Assembly: GCF_008084905.1 (NCBI RefSeq)
Contig: NZ_VSFC01000012.1
Span: 121,832 to 185,831, forward strand
Reading direction: 5' to 3'
From: Xanthomarina maritima
GTDB lineage: Bacteria > Bacteroidota > Bacteroidia > Flavobacteriales > Flavobacteriaceae
Length of the DNA: 64,000 nucleotides
The notes under the pieces: generated by a model
What the model saw: only the letters and a program-made list of their open reading frames with translations
Told to the model about the DNA's origin: nothing
Databases searched by the model: none
Program-made: the position numbers and the translations under genes
Part shown: positions 53,704 to 62,339 of the stretch, piece by piece
Numbering within the stretch: the stretch's first letter is position 1
Layout of the letters: the number at the start of each line of letters is the position of its first letter

Positions 53704-54783
53704 TTAATACAGATAAGGAATGATTCTATATTTCACCTTTTTCACATATTCTTGCCACAAGTCTCCATATTTTAAAGCACATCGTTTATCATCGTCTATT
53801 TGTCTAGGCAGTAAAAGAGCTACATAATATAAAGGATATAGCCACACCCATAACACTTCAGGATAGCCAACACTTAAAGCTATAGCTGTAGCCATAACTA
53901 TTTCGCCTAAATAATTAATATGTCTGCTCAATCCCCAAAATCCATTTACCAATAAGGTTTTATAAGTATCTGAAATGGTTTCAGGTTGGATACCAAGAAA
54001 CGATTTATTTGGTTGTGTTTTAAAAAAATACTTCTGCATATTTGCACCTCGTGCCAAAGACCATCCTAATAAAAAGAGAATCCCATAACAGATAAGTAAC
54101 CAAGTAGGTGTATTTGGGTTTGGTAAATTTACCGTTGCCCAAATGGCAATTAAATAGAAGTAAGGGTAGAAGGCCAAACAGCCCCAACCCAGTTTAATAC
54201 CAACACACTCTGCAAAGAAATCATAGGTATATAAATGCACTTTCTCAAAGCTTAAATAATCTAGAACAAAATAGCTTAGCATAGAAGTACAAAGGATTAA
54301 TCCAGGAGAAATACTACCAAATTGGCAGTAATGATGCGATAAAAAACTTAAAACATGCAGTTCCAACATAACAGCCCCTATTAAATACAACCACATTTTA
54401 GCATCGATTCTTCCTTCTTTAAACTGAGGGTTTTCAAGACGACCAAGAAAAAGATCTGCTAAAAAAGATTTCCCTGTAGAAGGATAAGGTAGAACAATCC
54501 ACATAGAAAATACCAATCCAAATACAAAAGCACCAGCCAGACTAGACCATTTAATCTCATAAAGCCAATCTAAGGGAACGATGTTTCCATAACCTAATAA
54601 AAACCAGATTAAGACTGTTACAAACAACACCAATCTGCCATTTAAACGGTATTTTAATAACTCACCTGTTTCAGAGTGTGTTACATATCCTGTTATCCAG
54701 CGTCCTGGCAAATAGTAATGTAATAAAGTAATAAGAGCATAGATAATCCATGGTGTAAAGAAACCTAATACGTGTATGTTCAT
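53704..54783 (-). CDS. ERG4/ERG24-family sterol reductase-like protein
   Basis: An integral membrane protein of 359 residues with about nine TM helices. The C-terminal signature NGFWGLSRHINYLGEIVMA and RQIDDDKRCALKYGDLWQEY, ending YRIIPYLY, matches the ERG4/ERG24 sterol C-14/C-7/C-24 reductase family, which uses NADPH to reduce ring or side-chain double bonds. In bacteria such proteins act on unknown isoprenoid or sterol substrates; de novo sterol synthesis is not implied. It overlaps the truncated SDR gene by 4 bp (ATGA), so both were expressed as one unit. Confidence 0.85.
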   Translation of the reverse strand: MNIHVLGFFTPWIIYALITLLHYYLPGRWITGYVTHSETGELLKYRLNGRLVLFVTVLIWFLLGYGNIVPLDWLYEIKWSSLAGAFVFGLVFSMWIVLPYPSTGKSFLADLFLGRLENPQFKEGRIDAKMWLYLIGAVMLELHVLSFLSHHYCQFGSISPGLILCTSMLSYFVLDYLSFEKVHLYTYDFFAECVGIKLGWGCLAFYPYFYLIAIWATVNLPNPNTPTWLLICYGILFLLGWSLARGANMQKYFFKTQPNKSFLGIQPETISDTYKTLLVNGFWGLSRHINYLGEIVMATAIALSVGYPEVLWVWLYPLYYVALLLPRQIDDDKRCALKYGDLWQEYVKKVKYRIIPYLY

Positions 54784-55043
54784 GATAAGTCTTTTGTGTT
54801 TTTATTCATTAAGGCAATGGCCCAAGTTCTTGGAACAATTCTATTCATAATAAAATATGCCAATTTGTTAGTAAAACCAGGAATAATGGTGGGTTTTCTA
54901 CCTAAGGCATTTAAGGAGATATTAGCTACTTCTTCAGGAGTTAAAGTGCCTGGAGCTGTTTTTGTATGTTGTGCTTTGTTATATCCTATAAAATACCAAA
55001 CCAGAGCATGCTTGGTTAAACGCATTCTATCTATGCGTTTCAT
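54780..55043 (-). pseudogene. Truncated short-chain dehydrogenase (C-terminal fragment)
   Basis: An 87-residue frame whose C-terminal 50 residues, TLTPEEVANISLNALGRKPT with IIPGFTNKLAYFIMN behind it, match the end of DltE/YqjQ-like SDR proteins (usually 250-270 aa). The Rossmann GxxxGxG and catalytic YxxxK are missing, so no activity is expected. The stop overlaps the sterol-reductase start, showing that an SDR-reductase operon existed. The N-terminal two thirds are absent, replaced by the DUF6266 gene that ends one base before its first ATG. Confidence 0.72.
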
Positions 55044-55044
55044 G

Positions 55045-55683
55045 TTAGAGCTGCAAAAGCCCTAAATATCTACTTGTAGCCGATTGCTTATAAGTTTCAC
55101 TATAAAAGCTAGCCCAAAAATGAACCTTCAACCCTATAAAAGTTTCAGGAACAGAAACCTCGCCACTGCCATCCTCACGGCTATAACCTTGACTCATAAT
55201 ATCAAAAAGATGCCATTCTGGAGCATAAGCCACCACAATAAGTCTATCGTCTGGGTAGGCATAACCTTGGTTGCTATTGTCTATCCAGTTTAAGGCAACA
55301 GTAGTTGGGTTAGTAAGACTTAGGGTAGGAGCATCTAAACCACACAAGCCACCCATGCCAATAAGCACTTTAGAATAGTTAATTTGTAAGTTGCCAGAGG
55401 TTTCTAAAACAGCATTAGTAAGGTGGTAAGCCATAGCGTTGTTAAACGCTGTACTGTTACCAGTGTTAGACTCAAAAGTTTCTTGTAAAAGAGGTTTTAA
55501 GCCAATAAGAAACCCAGAAACCAAAGCCATTTTATCGCGTTGGCGTTGCTGTGCAGGTGTAGGGGAGTTGCTTGGTTTGCTAGGCCTACTACGGATTATT
55601 TGTTTGTTACGCCAAGTAGCACCAACCACTGGGCCAACTTTACCCGAAAAACCACCTAATATCCCATTGTTATAAGTTCCCAT
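55045..55683 (-). CDS. DUF6266 family protein
   Basis: A 212-residue protein recognised by its N-terminal motif, MGTYNNGILGGFSGKVGPVV, then GATWRNKQIIRSRPS and PTPAQQRQRDKMA. The C-terminal part is beta-rich with DDRLIVVAYAPEWHLFDI. No signal peptide is seen. The function of the family is unknown; many copies exist per genome in some Bacteroidota. Its base composition is visibly less AT-rich than its neighbours, and it sits exactly at the broken edge of an SDR gene, so it was probably gained there. Confidence 0.85.
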   Translation of the reverse strand: MGTYNNGILGGFSGKVGPVVGATWRNKQIIRSRPSKPSNSPTPAQQRQRDKMALVSGFLIGLKPLLQETFESNTGNSTAFNNAMAYHLTNAVLETSGNLQINYSKVLIGMGGLCGLDAPTLSLTNPTTVALNWIDNSNQGYAYPDDRLIVVAYAPEWHLFDIMSQGYSREDGSGEVSVPETFIGLKVHFWASFYSETYKQSATSRYLGLLQL

Positions 55684-56020
55684 AATGAGCTTTTTTAATA
55701 ATTACTGAAATTAAAGATACTAAAAAAAACAATAAAACCTCGATAAAGTGTATAAAATATACGACAAAATACATATTTTAACTTTCAACCACTTATATTA
55801 CTTGGAGATTTGTTGGGGTTTTCTGGGGGTTTTGCTCCTAAAATAAGGGGGTTTCCCAAGAAAACCCCAAGGAACCTTCGAAAAGGGTGGAGGAAAGTTA
55901 TTTTAAACTTTTGTTGTTTGCTTTGTATTTTATAGGTTTATCCTCTATAATTCCCTAATCTAATTGCAGTCCCTATTTAATTCTTGTTTTTTATCTTTCC
56001 TCCAACCAATAAACTACCTT
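55684..56020. other. Spacer with a long GC-rich hairpin
   Basis: AT-rich to 55800, then a hairpin pairing TTGGGGTTTTCTGGG (55813-55827) with its near-complement at 55855-55870, with one bulge and a loop of about 28 bases. The region contains no gene. TATCTTTC at 55992-55999 is a possible -7 box for the remnant that follows. Confidence 0.55.
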
Positions 56021-56110
56021 ATGAGATTTCTTTTTTCTGTACTCTTTATGTTTATGACTTTTATTGCTGTACAAACACAATGCCCAACAACAATTATTCA
56101 AATACGCTAA
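56021..56110 (+). pseudogene. Truncated signal-peptide start of a secreted protein
   Basis: ATG 56021 opens 29 codons, MRFLFSVLFMFMTFIAVQTQ then CPTTIIQIR and a TAA. The first 20 residues form a normal Bacteroidota signal peptide with a mature Gln/Cys N-terminus. The frame ends 20 bp before the start of the repeat element, so the rest of the gene has been cut away, most likely when the element arrived. Confidence 0.55.
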
Positions 56111-56130
56111 AATTTCAATGACATTTAAAA

Positions 56131-56392
56131 GCTAGCTTTTAAATTTCGCTGGCATGCGGTTGGAAATTGTGTTTAAAAATTTAAATGCCTTTTATGGCAT
56201 TTATTTTTAAAAAGCAATCGAGCGCTTGGTAGCGGCTATTTTACATAACGGCTAATTATAGATACATAATGTTTTAAAAAACGCTGCGAAGCAAACCGCT
56301 TATTAGTTTAATGACCCAAGTTCCAATTATTCTTATGAAAACGAATGCTTCTGGGATATTTTACATAATATCATTATAGCTTACGAATGTTA
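56131..56392 (+). repeat. Direct-repeat element, copy A
   Basis: A non-coding element whose second copy is at 63745-64000. From 56215 to 56392 the copies differ only by a few bases and small indels (offset 7608-7610). From 56131 to 56214 similarity is weaker but clear, sharing GCTAGCTTTT, then a G/T-rich GGC(A/G)TGCG-like stretch and AATTGTGT. Inside, a unit starting TTACATAA with ATTATAG behind it occurs at 56241 and again at 56361, 120 bp apart. Confidence 0.92.
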
Positions 56393-56541
56393 ATGAATAT
56401 TTGGTCGTAAAATGGCTGTAACATAATTGTTGACGATATAAAACACTACGTGTTCATTATATCTACAATTATGTTAAATACACAGTATTCGCCATTTTAC
56501 TCATAGAATACATTTGTACTATAATGTTCTGCGTTATGTAA
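56361..56541. repeat. Long imperfect palindrome overlapping copy A
   Basis: Outer arms TTACATAA (56361-56368) and TTATGTAA (56534-56541), middle GTAAAATGGC (56407-56416) and GCCATTTTAC (56491-56500), inner TAACATAATTGT (56419-56430) and ACAATTATGTTA (56465-56476) are exact complements, with further partial pairing between. Total span is 181 bp with a loop around the ACACTACGTGT core. It would form a very long hairpin as RNA or single-stranded DNA. Confidence 0.9.
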
Positions 56542-56785
56542 CTTGAGTTTTATTCACAAGATTTCTATTTTAAATTTTTGAGTTCATGAATCTTCGATTT
56601 GGTAAAAAGCGAAAGTTGTTACTACAGTTTCTTCAAAAAATTTATTCTCAAAAGTTTCTTCTGCAATGTTAATGGAACACTTTTTATGCGACGACGTAGG
56701 AGGGAAGCTTAATATGTGTGGAAAGGCATCAAATATAAATGTTTTCAATAATTTAATTTACATTTGTTGTCTCAAATAAAAAATA
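56542..56785. other. Spacer before the AraC/TPR gene
   Basis: AT-rich sequence without a supported gene. It should hold the promoter of the AraC/TPR regulator; no perfect TAnnTTTG box was found in the right place. Confidence 0.4.
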
Positions 56786-58576
56786 TTGATTAACCAAAAA
56801 TCCATAGCTGTACTTCCATTCGTCAATATTAGCAACAATATTGAAAACGAATACTTCTGTGATGGATTAACTGAAGAAATTATTAATGCATTAGCAAAAA
56901 TAAAAGACCTTTCGGTTACTTCCCGTACCTCTTCATTTTACTTTAAAAACAAAACAGTAACAGCAAAGGAAATAAGAGAAAAATTAAAGGTAGTTACTTT
57001 TATTGAAGGTAGTGTAAGAGCATCAAAAAAGAAAATGCGCATTACAGTACAAATGATTGATACTATAGATGATTTTCATTTCTGGTCAGAAACTTTTGAT
57101 AGAAACCCAGAAAATGTTTTTGAAATACAAGATGAAATTAGTCTGTTTATTGCTGAAAAATTACGAGAACATATCGGTCATCTCGAAATAGAAGATAAGC
57201 TTATAGCACCAATTGATGTGCCAGTAGCTATTTATAGAGAATATCTCAAAGGACGATACTACATCATGAAGTTGGATTACAAAAACTCTCTAAAGGGGAT
57301 CAATATTCTTCAAAAACTTATAAAAAAAGTACCCAATTTTCCAAATCCCTATTTAGATATTAATCTAGCCTATGTTCAATTGGGAACCATGGGGTTGTTA
57401 CCTGCGTTTGAAGCCTACGAGAAGGCTCAGCCTTATTTGTTAAAGGCATTAGAGCTAGACCCAAACTCATCAAGGTCACAATTGAATTTAGCTTGGATAG
57501 AATGCTGGCAAAACTGGGATCTTAAGAAAGCTTACGAACATGCACATAAGGCTTTAGAAATTCAGCAAGCAGATGATATTTACTTAACCATTTCTAATTT
57601 TTTAACAGTAGAAGGGAAATTAGATGCAGCACATAATTATCTTGATAAAGCGTTGCAGCTAGACCCTTATACCGCAATCAATCATCATTATAAAGGGTTT
57701 TTATATTACTTACAAGAAGAATACACCACTGCAATCCCGTATCTAAAAAAGGCATTGGATTTAGAACCTAAGTTACCTTTTCCACCAATCTATATAGGAA
57801 TAAGTTTATTGATGTCAGGCAAACCAAATGAAGCTTTAACATATTTCGGTTCACTTAAAGGCGTTTCTGTGAAAGACCTCACCAAATTAGGAGGTGAAAC
57901 CATGTGTTATGCAAAGCTCAATGAAACAGAAAAGTGCAATGAGGGATTAAAAGAATTAGAAACCTATTTAACAACAGCACTTGTAGATAAGGCTTTTACA
58001 TTTTTAATATTAGTAAATGCCTTGTTGGGTAATAATGAAAAGGTAATTGATTTAGTAGAGCAAGCATATAATAACCGTTTACCATTACTTTTACTATTGA
58101 ATCCATCCCCAATTCTTAAGCCTGTAAAACATCACAAAAGGTTTAAAGATATAATGCTAAAAGCTATTCCAGATAATCTAAATTACAAACAGAAGAAAAA
58201 GTACAAACAAGCATTGCTAGATGCTGATGAAATTAAAAAGTACAGCAAAGAGCTGGAGCAAATTATGACAGACTATAAACTGTATTTAAATCCTGATTTA
58301 TCATTAAAAGACTTAGCCTCTTATTTAGAACTTCCTGCTAATTACGTTTCTCAATTATTAAACCAAGGATTTGATAAAAACTTCTCTGAATATGTCAATA
58401 CATTTAGACTAAATGAATTTAAAGGGCGTATTCTATTAGAAGAAAACAAAGGATTAACCATTATGGCTGTAGCTTATGATAGTGGTTTTAATTCTAAAAC
58501 CGTTTTCAACACATTCTTTAAAAAAATTGAAGGTATGACACCAAATGCCTTCATCAAAAGCACTTTAAAGAATTAG
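56786..58576 (+). CDS. AraC-family regulator with N-terminal TolB-like and TPR domains
   Basis: A 596-residue cytoplasmic regulator. The N-terminal domain (about 5-130), KSIAVLPFVNISNNIENEYF then CDGLTEEIINALAKI, is the FlgO/TolB-like module found in adenylate-cyclase-associated TPR proteins. TPR-like helices fill residues 150-440. The C-terminal AraC HTH (about 490-596) has LSLKDLASYLELPANYVSQL and NSKTVFNTFFKKIEGMTPNA. The start is TTG at 56786; a stop codon lies 9 bp upstream, so no ATG is available. It is the first gene of the block between the repeat copies and may control the genes after it. Confidence 0.88.
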   Translation: MINQKSIAVLPFVNISNNIENEYFCDGLTEEIINALAKIKDLSVTSRTSSFYFKNKTVTAKEIREKLKVVTFIEGSVRASKKKMRITVQMIDTIDDFHFWSETFDRNPENVFEIQDEISLFIAEKLREHIGHLEIEDKLIAPIDVPVAIYREYLKGRYYIMKLDYKNSLKGINILQKLIKKVPNFPNPYLDINLAYVQLGTMGLLPAFEAYEKAQPYLLKALELDPNSSRSQLNLAWIECWQNWDLKKAYEHAHKALEIQQADDIYLTISNFLTVEGKLDAAHNYLDKALQLDPYTAINHHYKGFLYYLQEEYTTAIPYLKKALDLEPKLPFPPIYIGISLLMSGKPNEALTYFGSLKGVSVKDLTKLGGETMCYAKLNETEKCNEGLKELETYLTTALVDKAFTFLILVNALLGNNEKVIDLVEQAYNNRLPLLLLLNPSPILKPVKHHKRFKDIMLKAIPDNLNYKQKKKYKQALLDADEIKKYSKELEQIMTDYKLYLNPDLSLKDLASYLELPANYVSQLLNQGFDKNFSEYVNTFRLNEFKGRILLEENKGLTIMAVAYDSGFNSKTVFNTFFKKIEGMTPNAFIKSTLKN

Positions 58577-58618
58577 TTCCGATTTCATAATAAGAACATT
58601 CAGAAAGGCATTCAATAA

Positions 58619-58626
58619 TACTTTTG
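58619..58626 (+). promoter_or_regulatory. -7 box ahead of the small membrane protein and hydrolase
   Basis: TACTTTTG matches TAnnTTTG exactly and lies 18 bp before the ATG at 58645. Confidence 0.5.
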
Positions 58627-58644
58627 TGGTCTAAAGTATAGAAC

Positions 58645-58803
58645 ATGAAAACTAAAAAAGGTAAAAAAGGAGTTAAATTAGGCATAGGAATCATACTAGG
58701 CATTATTATAGGTTATGTAACCTCAAATATGCAATTATGGTTTGTCTTTGGTATTGCTATTGGTACTGCGTTAGAATATGGCTCAAATAAAAAACAATCA
58801 TAA
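58645..58803 (+). CDS. Small membrane protein (52 aa)
   Basis: A short frame from ATG 58645 encodes a basic N-terminus (MKTKKGKKGVK) and two hydrophobic stretches, LGIGIILGIIIGYV and LWFVFGIAIGTALEYG, with GxxxG-like spacing. It ends 2 bp before the serine hydrolase start, so the two are probably co-translated. I do not recognise a family. Its promoter-like box and tight spacing support a real gene. Confidence 0.62.
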   Translation: MKTKKGKKGVKLGIGIILGIIIGYVTSNMQLWFVFGIAIGTALEYGSNKKQS

Positions 58804-58805
58804 AA

Positions 58806-60284
58806 ATGAAATCATTTATTAAAACATTATTTTTTGCATTTATCACGCTTTCAACGTTAAATGCTTTTTCTCAAAACAGCAATAAAGTGCTCTTCAACAA
58901 AATAGACACGTATTTGAAGGCAAGCGAAACAAATGGCTTTTCTGGAGTTGTCTTGGTTTCAAAAAAAGGAGAAGTAGTTTTATCTAAAGGATATGGATGG
59001 GCAGACAGAGACAATAAAATCCCTAACACACCAGCAACCGTTTTTAATATTGGTTCTGTAACCAAACAATTTACCGCATCGGCTATTTTAAAATTGGTGG
59101 AACAAGGAAAAATTAACACATCGGATAAAATAAGTTCCTATTTTAATCAGACACCTAGTGATAAGAGGGATATAACCATTCATCAATTACTAACGCACAC
59201 GTCTGGAATTTCTAATAGAACAGGCGGTTTTAGATATCATGAAGCTAGCAAGGAACAGTTTCTAAAAGAGTTTTTTGAATCTGAATTACAATCTAAACCT
59301 GGCACAACCTACCAATATGCCAATGCCAACTATATTATGCTCACTGCTATATTAGAGCTGGTTTCAGGGCAAACCTATAATGATTTTCTACAGGAAAATC
59401 TATTTGAGCCTGCTCAAATGAAAAGTACAGGATATAAAAGCATCAATTTTAATACAGAGCGACTGGCACATGGCTATTACTATAACAGAGATGATGAAAA
59501 GTGGACAGATTGGGGAACAACCCAACAACACTTGCCTTACAATAATAATCACTGGTATAGCATAGGCAAAGGTGATATTCATGCTACCATTGAAGATTTA
59601 TATAAGTGGCATGTTGCTTTAAAAAACAATGACGTTTTAGCATCCAAAACTAGAGAAATTCAAGAAACGGCATACGTAGCTGAAAATGATAACATGACAT
59701 CCTATTATGGCTATGGTTGGGCCATATCTAAAAGTGATAGCGATACCAAAATAGTTGCTCATAATGGTAGTAATGGCTTGTATTTTGCAGACTTCGTTCG
59801 ATTTATAGACGACGATGTGATGGTCATATACATCACAAATGCGTTTTTAGGACCTGAATCTGAAAACGTTGCGAGAGAAATTGGTAAAATGATTTTTGAC
59901 ACCAATTATAAGGCGCCACCAATTTCCAGAAATATTTATGAATTGATTCATGAATTTATGAAAACCAATCCATCATCTGATGCCGAAAAATTACCTGATT
60001 TTTTAAATAAAGAACTTCAAATTAAATTTAACGATCCTGCCATACTAAATAGACTAGGGTATAGTAGATTGAAAAAAGAAGACCAACCTGACTGGGCATT
60101 AGCATTGTTTAAATTGAATGTGAAATTATTTCCTGAAGATGGTAATTTATGGGACTCATTGGGCGAGGCTTACTTAACATACAACCAAAAAGAAGATGCG
60201 ATAAAAAGTTATTCAAAAGCCATTGAGTTAGGTAGTGAAGGCTCAAAGAAAACATTACAAGAATTGTTGAATGAAGACGAATAA
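58806..60284 (+). CDS. Class C beta-lactamase-like serine hydrolase with TPR tail
   Basis: A 492-residue exported protein. The signal peptide ends near NAFSQ (residue 23). The penicillin-binding fold has S84-V-T-K87 in NIGSVTKQFTA, the YAN motif at Y171-A-N173 and an HNGS third motif in IVAHNGSNGLYF. This combination suits esterase, DD-peptidase or beta-lactamase activity; sequence alone cannot decide. The C-terminus (about 420-490) is TPR-like (PEDGNLWDSLGEAYLTYN). The 276-bp gap after it holds only AT-rich spacer. Confidence 0.88.
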   Translation: MKSFIKTLFFAFITLSTLNAFSQNSNKVLFNKIDTYLKASETNGFSGVVLVSKKGEVVLSKGYGWADRDNKIPNTPATVFNIGSVTKQFTASAILKLVEQGKINTSDKISSYFNQTPSDKRDITIHQLLTHTSGISNRTGGFRYHEASKEQFLKEFFESELQSKPGTTYQYANANYIMLTAILELVSGQTYNDFLQENLFEPAQMKSTGYKSINFNTERLAHGYYYNRDDEKWTDWGTTQQHLPYNNNHWYSIGKGDIHATIEDLYKWHVALKNNDVLASKTREIQETAYVAENDNMTSYYGYGWAISKSDSDTKIVAHNGSNGLYFADFVRFIDDDVMVIYITNAFLGPESENVAREIGKMIFDTNYKAPPISRNIYELIHEFMKTNPSSDAEKLPDFLNKELQIKFNDPAILNRLGYSRLKKEDQPDWALALFKLNVKLFPEDGNLWDSLGEAYLTYNQKEDAIKSYSKAIELGSEGSKKTLQELLNEDE

Positions 60285-60560
60285 TACATTTGACGCTGGA
60301 AATCGTAAAGAATTATAATCCTGTTTTTTACCAAAAATAATACACAAAATAAAATTCAGAAATTAGCCAAAATAGTAAATTTTACCTATTTAGAAACAAC
60401 ATTTATAGATTTTATATTAGAAATAATATAAGTTATTATCGATAATCAACAAGTCATCTTTATAAAGCAACAGTTCGGTTATTTAACTTCATAATCGTCC
60501 AGCTGTTATAGGAAATTTGAACATCAATTAAAAAAATCATTAATCAAAAAACGAACAATT

Positions 60561-61178
60561 ATGACATCAATTAAAATTAAAACAATCAAAAAACAAATCG
60601 TATTAAAAATGGCTTGTGTAGCCTTGGCGTTATCATCTAGTATAACATACGCACAAAACAAAAATTCAGAAACAACAACACAACGAGATGGTTTTATCAT
60701 AGAATTCGTAGTAGGAGGAGGTATTATAAGTATAGAAGATAGTGCTGGTATGGAAACATTCGACGAAGCTCAAGGTGCGTTTGTTTTTCCAGATTTAAAG
60801 TTAGGCTACATGTTAAATGAAAAACTCGCCATTACAGTCTCTATGCCAGGAATGATATATGAATTTCAGGATAACGACAGACACTTTGGAGGGTTTATTC
60901 CAGGTCTTCAATATTGGGTGAAAGATCGCTGGTGGGTTCATGGAGGAATCGGTTTAGCAATAGATTCGCCAGCACTGTATGATATTGAAGACCATGTAAA
61001 CGACGATTGGAACTTTGGTTGTGCGGTTAAGGCAAGTAGTGGGTACGAAATTTATAAGAAGAAAAACTTTGCACTTAATCTTCAGGCTAATGTCCTTCTT
61101 GGTCGTGCGTTTTTAGATGGCGATGCACACAGAGATGCAGTAACCTGTAATATAGGATTAGGGTTTAGTTGGTTATAA
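60561..61178 (+). CDS. Exported outer-membrane beta-barrel-like protein
   Basis: A 205-residue protein. The signal peptide (about residues 17-31, MACVALALSSSITYAQ) is preceded by a basic stretch; an internal Met at 17 could be the real start. The mature part alternates hydrophobic and polar residues in strands such as FIIEFVVGGGIISIED and CAVKASSGYEIYKKKNFALN, as in eight-stranded OmpA/OmpW-like barrels. No ligand is known. It is between the hydrolase and the MDR gene in the repeat-bounded block. Confidence 0.75.
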   Translation: MTSIKIKTIKKQIVLKMACVALALSSSITYAQNKNSETTTQRDGFIIEFVVGGGIISIEDSAGMETFDEAQGAFVFPDLKLGYMLNEKLAITVSMPGMIYEFQDNDRHFGGFIPGLQYWVKDRWWVHGGIGLAIDSPALYDIEDHVNDDWNFGCAVKASSGYEIYKKKNFALNLQANVLLGRAFLDGDAHRDAVTCNIGLGFSWL

Positions 61179-61350
61179 GCTATAATGACAATATGGTGGG
61201 ATTGGGATATCGAAAAAATCACAAAGAACATTCAGAATTTAACTGCCAACAACATCGAGAAATTAATTAAATAACGGAGTAAGTTCCAATTTCCAAACAT
61301 GAACAAATATTACACAAACAAGTTGCAACTTTGTAGTAAATTATAAAATT

Positions 61351-62313
61351 ATGAAAGCAGCAGTTTATACAAAATATGGTTCACCAGAAGTAATCCAGAT
61401 TGTCGATACTGAAAAACCATCACCTAAACCTAATGAGGTTTTAGTAAAAATTAAAGTATCATCTGCAACAAGAGCAGATACAATGATACGTCAAGGAACC
61501 CCAAAATTTGGGAGGTTATTTCTAGGGCTTTTCAAACCAAAAAACACAGCTTTAGGCACTGGGTTTTCAGGAGTTGTAGAGGCTATAGGTTCACAAATCA
61601 CAAAATTTAAAGTAGGTAATGAAGTTTTTGGAGAAAAACTATTTAGCAATGGTTGTAATGCTGAATATATATGTATAGCAGAAGATATGGTAATTGAAAA
61701 CAAACCAACTAAAATATCACATCAAGAAGCAGCTCCAATTTGTGATGGTTTTTTAACCTCATATAATTTCTTAAAAGACATTGCAAATATAAAAGAAGGG
61801 CAAAATATTTTAATAAATGGTGCATCTGGTAGTTTAGGTTCAGCAGCAGTTCAATTGGCAAAAATTTTGGGAGCTAAAGTAACAGGCGTTTGTAGCGCTA
61901 AAAACGTCAGTTTTGTAGAATCGATAGGAGCAGATGAAGTTGTTGATTATAAAAATGAAGATTTTACAAATACTCAAAATAAATACGATATCATTTATGA
62001 TTCAGTTGGTACTTTAAGCTTTAAAAGTTGTAAGAATGTATTAACTCAAAAAGGCATATTTATGACACCTGTTTTAAGTTTTGGAATATTATGGCATTCA
62101 ATCGTAAATTCAAAAAAAGTGAAATTTGCAGCTACAGGTTTAAAAAAGACTAAAGATTTAAAACGATTATTTTTAGATTTAGTGGACTTTTTTGAACAAG
62201 GTAAACTTTATACAAATATTGATAAAAGCTACAAACTTTCAGATATCGCACAAGCACATCACTATCTTGAAACTGGTCGTAAAGTCGGAAACATAGTTAT
62301 TATCAATCCATAA
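61351..62313 (+). CDS. MDR-family NAD(P)H:quinone-oxidoreductase-like enzyme
   Basis: A 320-residue medium-chain reductase without zinc-ligand cysteines. The N-terminal GroES-like domain starts MKAAVYTKYGSPEVIQIVDT. The Rossmann motif is NGASGSLGSAAVQLAKIL, the YhdH/QOR style, and DEVVDYKNEDF follows. It probably reduces activated double bonds or quinones with NADPH; the substrate is unknown. The 26-bp spacing to the alpha/beta hydrolase suggests an operon. Confidence 0.88.
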   Translation: MKAAVYTKYGSPEVIQIVDTEKPSPKPNEVLVKIKVSSATRADTMIRQGTPKFGRLFLGLFKPKNTALGTGFSGVVEAIGSQITKFKVGNEVFGEKLFSNGCNAEYICIAEDMVIENKPTKISHQEAAPICDGFLTSYNFLKDIANIKEGQNILINGASGSLGSAAVQLAKILGAKVTGVCSAKNVSFVESIGADEVVDYKNEDFTNTQNKYDIIYDSVGTLSFKSCKNVLTQKGIFMTPVLSFGILWHSIVNSKKVKFAATGLKKTKDLKRLFLDLVDFFEQGKLYTNIDKSYKLSDIAQAHHYLETGRKVGNIVIINP

Positions 62314-62339
62314 ATCATTAATCAAAAAATGAACAGTCT

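Noticed and set aside
56131..56545. Calling the element an integron attC site
   Set aside because: The long bulged palindrome is suggestive, but the terminal boxes do not match RYYYAAC/GTTRRRY clearly and no integrase is present, so I leave the class open.
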